Shown piece after piece: positions 59,301-64,000 of a stretch of DNA of 64,000 bases; positions within the stretch are counted from its first letter, which is position 1; each line of letters starts with the position of its first letter. The notes below the pieces were generated by a model. It saw only the letters and a list, made by a program, of their open reading frames with translations. It made no database searches and was not told the origin of the DNA. This DNA comes from Acinetobacter brisouioides (GTDB lineage Bacteria; Pseudomonadota; Gammaproteobacteria; Pseudomonadales; Moraxellaceae): contig NZ_SJNX01000005.1 of assembly GCF_004331075.1 (NCBI RefSeq), positions 124,001-188,000 of the forward strand, given 5' to 3'. The position numbers and the translations under genes were made by a program.

Positions 59301-59935
59301 CTGCGTTGCTTGAATCCCTGCAACAAACACAAGACATGCGCGATAACTTCAAACTTAAACTGGAACTACATCAGCGTAATCTAGAGAAACAACAAGAATT
59401 TTTCGAACAGATTCAGCAAATTCAGCAGCAGGAACATCGTTGGGGTAAAATTTCAGGTTTAATGGGAGATGCTAACGGAAAAAAATTCCGTGATTTAGCT
59501 CAGCAATACAATCTGGATATTTTACTTGAATATGCCAATCAACAACTGGCGATGCTGTCACAGCGTTATACGCTCAAGCGCCTAGAACACTCGCTTAGCC
59601 TCGCCATCATTGACCATGATATGGATGGCGAAGTACGTTCGGTTGCCTCACTGTCTGGTGGTGAATCTTTCCTCACTGCCCTTGCCCTGTCACTGGCAAT
59701 TGCCAATATGGCATCGGGTTCTATGAAAATCGAATCGCTGTTTATTGATGAAGGCTTTGGCACTTTAGATGCTTCATCGCTACACATGGTGATGAATGCA
59801 CTCGATCAATTGCAAAATCAGGGGCGTAAAGTCGTGCTGATCTCTCATATTCAGGACATGCATGAGCGCATTCCTGTACAGATTCAAGTGCAGCCACTCG
59901 GTTCAGGAGCAAGTCAGATTGAAATTGTGGGCTAG
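56339..59935 (+). CDS. sbcC: Exonuclease SbcC (Rad50-like ATPase subunit)
   Basis: 1198 residues. Walker A GKTGAGKST is at 37-45. Long coiled coils extremely rich in glutamine flank a zinc hook CLVC at 596-599 in EGEACLVCGSTHHPF. The C-terminal ABC half has signature SLSGGESFLT (about 1104) and Walker B LFIDEGFGTLDA (about 1133). The hook joins two SbcCD complexes so they can tether DNA. It follows sbcD by 9 bp. Confidence 0.96.
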   Translation: MKILSIRIKNLASLAGEQWIDFESQPLANAGLIAITGKTGAGKSTILDAMCLALFNKIPRLKESDGKLRDVDGSELLSNSPLTVLRRGAGHGFAEVSFIAPDQKRYLARWELKRARENPTGKLQSVQRSLTCLSDGVVIADKTKAVDDSIKNITQLSFEQFTRAVLLAQSEVTAFLKARDSERGELLEYLTNSSIFAKIGQLAFEKTRDIAKQRKELENVLGHIEILSDEAVTELTEQLRQSNMQYEKLNAEKIKLEQHQRWFTQQQKLEHDVQQRQQHLTEQQQKFDALGSKRTQLKQLETFASIRPSVIQQQKTQAELHQLQPKIQSSQLHFNAIKHGFEQEKTVFENVDKQFKAQHTFEQTYQSSLEQVRVYIQEREFIGKQFVKAKSTLESLQQNLQPLLQQQIQLQTDCDQFSTQLKQQSQQLKQTAQFSSLDQGLSAHIAPLQRFIQHFQNFEQQYGELATAQTDLSQKQQQLASQQQQFGHEQNVDAQLREFRSNHEKILAQSHQLAFITTQFQQFSQLHLEQNAVQTKCDELTQDIVQSTQQVQLTEQQYQTKKLEREQLQRILQQQRLLHTENIEKLREQLIEGEACLVCGSTHHPFKAEHTSLSNELLKLQEQQEQQAIQLEQQQLHAWQQAQQIHAQHNMALTQNQSRLNALTADLEKTQHSMSDACTQAQIDIDFSQSPDLTQQKLLQIIKTLQQDKQNIEQSIQQLDDVQKQQRTLTQQIQQTSQQLAIVQQSEQTIQYLLDLLTTEQRDAWQKQTMRVANQIVQQLNQRSQLLRHIEMLNQQLNDKSQLLQQKTHEIHTKHEQIQHAEKDKAECERKGQENKELATQLIFEMTHIQIEKPHEWLIQYDEQRQNLQLQFNQIRQSFEQTREKFDQQQRQLDQLNIQLLQVTAQHQTATLEIEQWLKQHAEFDQPLLSQLQHISLEETQQIRRHVQDAERALADAQAALKAIQEQLQQHLNHQPEIGLAQLQTEFTALLESLQQTQDMRDNFKLKLELHQRNLEKQQEFFEQIQQIQQQEHRWGKISGLMGDANGKKFRDLAQQYNLDILLEYANQQLAMLSQRYTLKRLEHSLSLAIIDHDMDGEVRSVASLSGGESFLTALALSLAIANMASGSMKIESLFIDEGFGTLDASSLHMVMNALDQLQNQGRKVVLISHIQDMHERIPVQIQVQPLGSGASQIEIVG

Positions 59936-60229
59936 ACAATAGATTCGATGTTAATGGGAACCGCACGATGCAACAGTAACCCTCCTCCGCAAAGGCTATC
60001 GTCAAAATCGTGCGCCCTCCAAACAACGTGTTTTCAACGACTGGAAAATTCCAATTGTGTGAACAAACCCATTCGTGTGCATTCACCCTAACCCACTGAA
60101 ACGAGCTAAAAGCCCTGAGTCAGTCTGGTCAATACCACACGTCATTTTGACTTAGGTTTTCCTAAATGATACAACTCATGGCACTGTACATTTAATTTTG
60201 GCCTGACTCATAGCCTCTGATTTCTATTG
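59936..60229. other. Intergenic between sbcC and yggS, with an 8 bp inverted repeat
   Basis: 294 bp. CGCACGAT (59962-59969) and ATCGTGCG (60007-60014) are exact inverses 37 nt apart; the stretch is less A/T-rich than most gaps here. No terminator or gene was accepted. Confidence 0.4.
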
Positions 60230-60916
60230 TTATTTTTGATAATCTCGCGCACCAAACAACGCTGTTCCGACCCGAACCATGGTTGAGCCCGCGGCAACTG
60301 CTGCTTCAAGATCACCCGACATGCCCATACTCAAAGTATCCCAGTCGTCAGGGTGAGCGTGGTGCTCTTTGACTTGTTCAAATAGAGTCTGTGCATCAGC
60401 AAATGCCTTTAGATTATTGGGTGCAGGAATCACCATCAAACCGCGTAAACGCAAATGCGGAAGCAGGCTAATCTGCTCAACCAATGTTGCAACCTCCTCA
60501 GGAGCACAGCCATCTTTGGTGTCTTGACCATCAATATTGACCTGTAAACAAATATTTAATGGTTCATCGGAGTCTAAACGCTGACTCGACAATCGTTCAG
60601 CAATAATTAAACGATCAACTCCATGCACCCATGCAAATTTTTCAGCCAGATGTTTGGTTTTATTACGCTGCACATGCCCGATAAAATGCCATTCAATCGC
60701 TAAATCCTTCAGTGCCTCAATTTTATCCAGTGCTTCTTGCAAATAATTTTCCCCAAAAGCCCGCTGCCCTGTTGCATACATGGCACGTAAAGCATCGCTC
60801 GGATGGGTTTTCGACACTGCAAGCAATTGAACACTATCAACTGAACGGTGGGATTGTGCACATGCATGTTGTATTTGTTGCCATACAGCATCACGAGATT
60901 CTTGGTAATGATTCAT
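60230..60916 (-). CDS. yggS: Pyridoxal phosphate homeostasis protein (YggS family)
   Basis: 228 residues. An alanine-racemase-like TIM barrel without the C-terminal domain. PLP-binding lysine in LLAVSKTHPSDALR (about residue 36), then FGENYLQEALDK, WHFIGHVQRNK and LSMGMSGDLEAAVAAGSTMVRVGTALFG-type end (MVRVGTALFGARDY). It buffers free PLP. Divergent from pilT, as in pseudomonads. Confidence 0.95.
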   Translation of the reverse strand: MNHYQESRDAVWQQIQHACAQSHRSVDSVQLLAVSKTHPSDALRAMYATGQRAFGENYLQEALDKIEALKDLAIEWHFIGHVQRNKTKHLAEKFAWVHGVDRLIIAERLSSQRLDSDEPLNICLQVNIDGQDTKDGCAPEEVATLVEQISLLPHLRLRGLMVIPAPNNLKAFADAQTLFEQVKEHHAHPDDWDTLSMGMSGDLEAAVAAGSTMVRVGTALFGARDYQK

Positions 60917-61025
60917 AAACAGGCATCTCTCAAGGTTTTTTTCATGTTTTGCGGTGGAAAGTGTTGGTTAGATGTTTTGAAAGCCGTTATTATTTTACAA
61001 AAATAACGAAACCTTTGGGGCAAGA

Positions 61026-62063
61026 ATGGATATTACAGAATTACTGGCTTTTTCTGCAAAAAATGGGGCATCGGATTTACACCTTTCTGCAGGTTTACCG
61101 CCGATGATTCGTATTGATGGTGAAGTACGCCGCATCAATCTTCCAGCATTAGAGCACAAAGATGTCCATCGCCTCATTTACGACATCATGAATGATAAAC
61201 AACGTCACGATTATGAAGAACTTCTAGAAACTGACTTTTCTTTTGAAGTTCCTGGCGTGGCGCGTTTCCGTGTCAATGCATTTAACCAGAACCGTGGTGC
61301 AGGTGCAGTATTTCGTACCATTCCCTCAAAAATCCTGACCATGGAAGATCTGGGTCTAGGCAATACCTTTAAGGAAATCTGTGAGTTTCCTCGTGGTATT
61401 GTACTGGTCACAGGGCCGACAGGTTCTGGTAAATCGACCACCCTCGCGGCAATGATCGACTATATTAACGAAAACCGTTATGATCATGTTTTAACCATCG
61501 AAGACCCGATCGAATTTGTACACCAGTCTAAAAAGTGCCTGATCAACCAGCGTGAAGTACATCGCGACACGCATGGCTTTAATGAAGCACTACGCTCAGC
61601 ACTGCGTGAAGACCCTGACATTATTTTGGTCGGTGAGATGCGTGACTTAGAAACGATTCGTTTGGCACTAACCGCCGCTGAAACTGGTCACTTGGTATTT
61701 GGAACACTACATACCACTTCTGCGGCTAAAACCATTGACCGTGTGATTGACGTATTCCCTGCTGAAGAAAAAGATATGATCCGTGCGATGCTATCCGAAT
61801 CTTTACAGGCCGTGATTTCACAAACCCTACTGAAAAAAACGGGTGGTGGTCGTGTTGCAGCACATGAAATCATGCTGGGTGTACCGTCTATTCGTAACCT
61901 GATTCGTGAAAACAAAGTGGCACAAATGTATTCAGCGATTCAAACAGGTGCTAACCAAGGCATGGTCACATTAGATCAAAGCTTAAAAACGCTTGTGACT
62001 AAAGGCGTCATTACCAAGGATGTAGCGCGTACCGCTGCCAAACAACCAGACAGCTTTATGTAA
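61026..62063 (+). CDS. pilT: Type IV pilus retraction ATPase PilT
   Basis: 345 residues, standard PilT length. N-terminal PAS-like domain, then Walker A GPTGSGKS at 130-137, Asp box, LTIEDPIEFVH and the Walker B/His-box region LVGEMRDLETIRLALTAAETGHLVFGTLHT (key motifs LVGEMRD and TAAETGHLV). The C-terminal AIRNLIRE-type motif appears as SIRNLIRENK. It powers pilus retraction, twitching and DNA uptake. pilU follows 20 bp later. Confidence 0.96.
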   Translation: MDITELLAFSAKNGASDLHLSAGLPPMIRIDGEVRRINLPALEHKDVHRLIYDIMNDKQRHDYEELLETDFSFEVPGVARFRVNAFNQNRGAGAVFRTIPSKILTMEDLGLGNTFKEICEFPRGIVLVTGPTGSGKSTTLAAMIDYINENRYDHVLTIEDPIEFVHQSKKCLINQREVHRDTHGFNEALRSALREDPDIILVGEMRDLETIRLALTAAETGHLVFGTLHTTSAAKTIDRVIDVFPAEEKDMIRAMLSESLQAVISQTLLKKTGGGRVAAHEIMLGVPSIRNLIRENKVAQMYSAIQTGANQGMVTLDQSLKTLVTKGVITKDVARTAAKQPDSFM

Positions 62064-62083
62064 TTCAGCGAAGGGAACCTGCC

Positions 62084-63211
62084 ATGGCTATGGATTTTAA
62101 TGACTTGCTCAACCTGATGAGTGAGAAAAAAGCATCGGATTTATTCATTACTGCAGATGCTGAACCGTCAATGAAAATCAATGGGCAACTTACCCCAATT
62201 TCATCGACCAAACTGACTGGTGAAATAGCTGACCAGCTGATTCATTCCATCATGAGTGAAAAGCAACGCAAAGAATTTAGCGAAACTCGGGAATGCAACT
62301 TCGCCATTACGAACCGTGAACAAACCCGACGTTACCGTGTTAGTGCCTTTTACCAACGGGATTTACCTGGTATGGTTCTGCGCCGCATTGAACACAAAAT
62401 TCCAAGTGTAGATGAATTAAAGTTACCACCCGTTCTTAAAGAACTGGTCATGGCCAAGCGTGGTATTATTATTTTTGTAGGGGCTACAGGTACAGGTAAA
62501 TCAACTTCTTTGGCTGCATTGTTAGGTCACCGTAACCACAACTCCAAAGGGCATATCATTACCATTGAAGATCCCATCGAGTTTATACACCAACATGCTG
62601 GCTGTATTATCACCCAGCGCGAAGTTGGGATTGACACTAACTCTTTTGAAGTTGCACTCAAAAACACCTTACGACAGGCCCCTGATGTGATCTTGATTGG
62701 TGAGATTCGTACTAAGGAAGTCATGGACTACGCGGTTGCATTTGCTGAAACAGGTCACTTGGTACTTGCTACACTGCATGCCAACAATGCCAACCAAGCC
62801 CTTGAGCGGATCATTCACTTCTTTGAAACAGAACGCCACGAGCAGATTTATCTGGATTTATCACTCAACTTACGTGCTGTGATAGCGCAGCAACTCGTAC
62901 CAACAGTTGATGGTAAATCCCGCCGCGCAGCGATTGAGGTCATGATCAATAGCCCATTGATGGCGGATTATATTCGTAAAGGCGAAATACATGAGCTTAA
63001 AGCTCTCATGACTCGTTCTCGCGAGCTGGGAATGCAGACTTTTGACCAAGCCTTGTTTGATTTATATAAAGCAGGTGAAATTAGTTATAAAGATGCACTT
63101 CGTCATGCCGATTCGCCAAATGATCTGCGCTTACAAATCAAGCTTTCAGAGGATGGTGGTGCAAACCAACTCTTGAACGCCAGCAGCAAAATAACCTTCG
63201 ACGGTCAGTAA
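62084..63211 (+). CDS. pilU: Type IV pilus retraction ATPase PilU
   Basis: 375 residues, PilT paralogue. Walker A GATGTGKST (in IFVGATGTGKSTSLA), ITIEDPIEFIHQ, LIGEIRTKEVMDYAVAFAET and HLVLATLHANNANQAL. PilU assists PilT in forceful retraction and cannot replace it alone in studied species. Ends at a strong terminator shared with fur. Confidence 0.95.
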   Translation: MAMDFNDLLNLMSEKKASDLFITADAEPSMKINGQLTPISSTKLTGEIADQLIHSIMSEKQRKEFSETRECNFAITNREQTRRYRVSAFYQRDLPGMVLRRIEHKIPSVDELKLPPVLKELVMAKRGIIIFVGATGTGKSTSLAALLGHRNHNSKGHIITIEDPIEFIHQHAGCIITQREVGIDTNSFEVALKNTLRQAPDVILIGEIRTKEVMDYAVAFAETGHLVLATLHANNANQALERIIHFFETERHEQIYLDLSLNLRAVIAQQLVPTVDGKSRRAAIEVMINSPLMADYIRKGEIHELKALMTRSRELGMQTFDQALFDLYKAGEISYKDALRHADSPNDLRLQIKLSEDGGANQLLNASSKITFDGQ

Positions 63212-63218
63212 GCTATCA

Positions 63219-63253
63219 ATAAAAAGGCATTTCTTAAAGAAATGCCTTTTTAT
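63219..63253. terminator. Bidirectional terminator between pilU and fur
   Basis: 15 bp perfect arms ATAAAAAGGCATTTC / GAAATGCCTTTTTAT, loop TTAAA. Confidence 0.95.
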
Positions 63254-63273
63254 TTGTTATATTTATGTAGGGA

Positions 63274-63711
63274 TTATTTTTTGCGTAATACATCCTGACA
63301 TTCAGCTGCATCGCAATAACCATATAAATTCAAAGAATGCCCTGTAAGCGTGAAACCATACTCTTTTGCAACTTCATGCTGTTCATGTTCGATAACATCG
63401 TTTGTAAATTCAAGAACTTTATTACAATTTTGACATACAAGATGATCATGATGATCTTCTTGCATAATTTCAAAAACCGAGTGATTATTTTCAAAATGAT
63501 GACGTTGAATGATGCCGGCAGCTTCAAATTGCGTTAACACGCGATATACGGTTGCCAAACCGACATCTTCACCTTGATCTAGTAATGTTTTATAAATGTC
63601 TTCAGCGCTCAAATGATGTTGTTTTGAGCTTTCAAGTAATTCCAATATCTTAATTCTTGGAAGGGTTACTTTAAGTCCTGCTTTACGCAAATCTTGATTC
63701 GAAATGGGCAT
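63274..63711 (-). CDS. fur: Ferric uptake regulator Fur
   Basis: I start at ATG 63711 (145 residues, MPISNQDLRKAGLKVTLPRI), the family N-terminus; the open frame back to 63828 is too long. Winged-helix DNA-binding half (LSAEDIYKTLLDQGEDVGLATVYRVL region with GLATVYRVL), then metal sites: HHFENNHSVFE, EDHHDHLVCQNC with two cysteines and a C-terminal CDAAEC. Represses iron genes with Fe(II); the Fur boxes at 18720 and 37480 are probable targets here. Divergent from bamE, a classic pairing (omlA-fur). Confidence 0.97.
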   Translation of the reverse strand: MPISNQDLRKAGLKVTLPRIKILELLESSKQHHLSAEDIYKTLLDQGEDVGLATVYRVLTQFEAAGIIQRHHFENNHSVFEIMQEDHHDHLVCQNCNKVLEFTNDVIEHEQHEVAKEYGFTLTGHSLNLYGYCDAAECQDVLRKK

Positions 63712-63822
63712 GAAAAAGTCTCTCAACAATTTGTTAAGTTGGAATATGCAACAGAGTTTAGATGCAGTATGATCTATCACTAGATTAAATGCATCACAAT
63801 TGATTTGGATAGTGTAGCAAAA

Positions 63823-64000
63823 ATGCAAAAAATTATGTTGACGACCTTACTCGTCAGTTCATTGCTTGCCGGCTGTGTCTATAAAATAGATATTCCTCAA
63901 GGGACACCTTTAACAAAAGCCCAAGCTTCTCAAATACATGTTGGCATGAATTATCAACAAGTTCGCTTCTTACTTGGTAGCCCAACCATTACCGATCCAC
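63823..64000 (+). CDS. bamE: Outer membrane assembly lipoprotein BamE (OmlA/SmpA), 3' end outside window
   Basis: 59 codons seen. Signal with lipobox LLAGC (Cys18) after MQKIMLTTLLVSS. Then YKIDIPQGTPLTKAQASQIH and GMNYQQVRFLLGSPTITDP, matching BamE (V-GM-QVRFLLG-P). BamE is part of the BAM complex that inserts barrels such as the PiuA-like receptor. Divergent from fur. Confidence 0.93.
   Translation, partial: MQKIMLTTLLVSSLLAGCVYKIDIPQGTPLTKAQASQIHVGMNYQQVRFLLGSPTITDP

Noticed and set aside
59742..60086. 114-codon minus-strand frame running into the sbcC-yggS gap
   Set aside because: Mostly antisense to the end of sbcC (Walker B region); no ribosome site or family match.

Overview
The window looks like a chromosomal segment of an Acinetobacter species (Moraxellaceae). 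The DNA is A+T-rich. Gene order is typical of gammaproteobacteria: tig-clpP-clpX, ackA-pta, thyA-folA, metX-metW, tonB-exbB-exbD, pilT-pilU, and fur divergent from bamE. The tmRNA tag and the metal-site residues of HemB resemble those of pseudomonad relatives. Genus was judged from protein resemblance only; no database search was possible.

Layout. Positions 1-1766 hold the 5' part of a membrane-bound GGDEF-EAL protein. 2.4-17.9 kb is housekeeping: the Prc protease, NagZ, ProA, acetate kinase and phosphotransacetylase, a methyltransferase, class I fumarase, two DUF2059 secreted proteins, ClpX/ClpP and trigger factor. 18.3-22 kb holds an iron-uptake pair, a PiuA/Fiu-like TonB-dependent receptor and PiuC, behind a Fur box. 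22.3-37.4 kb carries leucine and methionine biosynthesis genes, RdgB, transporters (one frameshifted), Lgt, ThyA/FolA, an outer membrane barrel, MsrA and the TonB-ExbB-ExbD energy-transducing complex, which also has a Fur box in its promoter.

The accessory part is 38.05-42.69 kb. A 4.6 kb integrative element sits at the 3' end of the tmRNA gene ssrA. It encodes a P4-type tyrosine integrase, a filamentous-phage-type (gene II/X, CRI family) replication initiator, an AlpA-like DNA-binding protein and a large protein with a C-terminal HEPN motif, R-N-x3-H. No coat, Zot-like or packaging genes are present, so it looks like a minimal inovirus-derived satellite whose only apparent cargo is a candidate defence RNase. 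Imperfect att repeats, paired arm-type repeats and a duplicated ssrA terminator mark its ends. The right flank looks like the left arm of an older related element.

The region from 42.8 to 64 kb returns to chromosomal genes: a DUF805 protein, hexose-phosphate mutarotase, glycerol kinase, an EmrAB-type efflux pump, HemB, ThiO, SbcCD, YggS, PilTU, Fur and the start of BamE. Several intergenic stretches hold structure no gene explains. These are a probable small RNA at 54.69-54.83 kb, a structured repeat-like segment at 47.53-47.62 kb, a long perfect inverted repeat ahead of emrAB, and a 31-codon ORF ahead of leuA.

The iron genes form a functional set. Fur (63.3-63.7 kb) probably represses piuA-piuC and tonB-exbB-exbD, and TonB-ExbBD energises the PiuA-like receptor. 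SbcC and SbcD form one nuclease complex, PilT and PilU drive pilus retraction, and ThyA and FolA share folate turnover.
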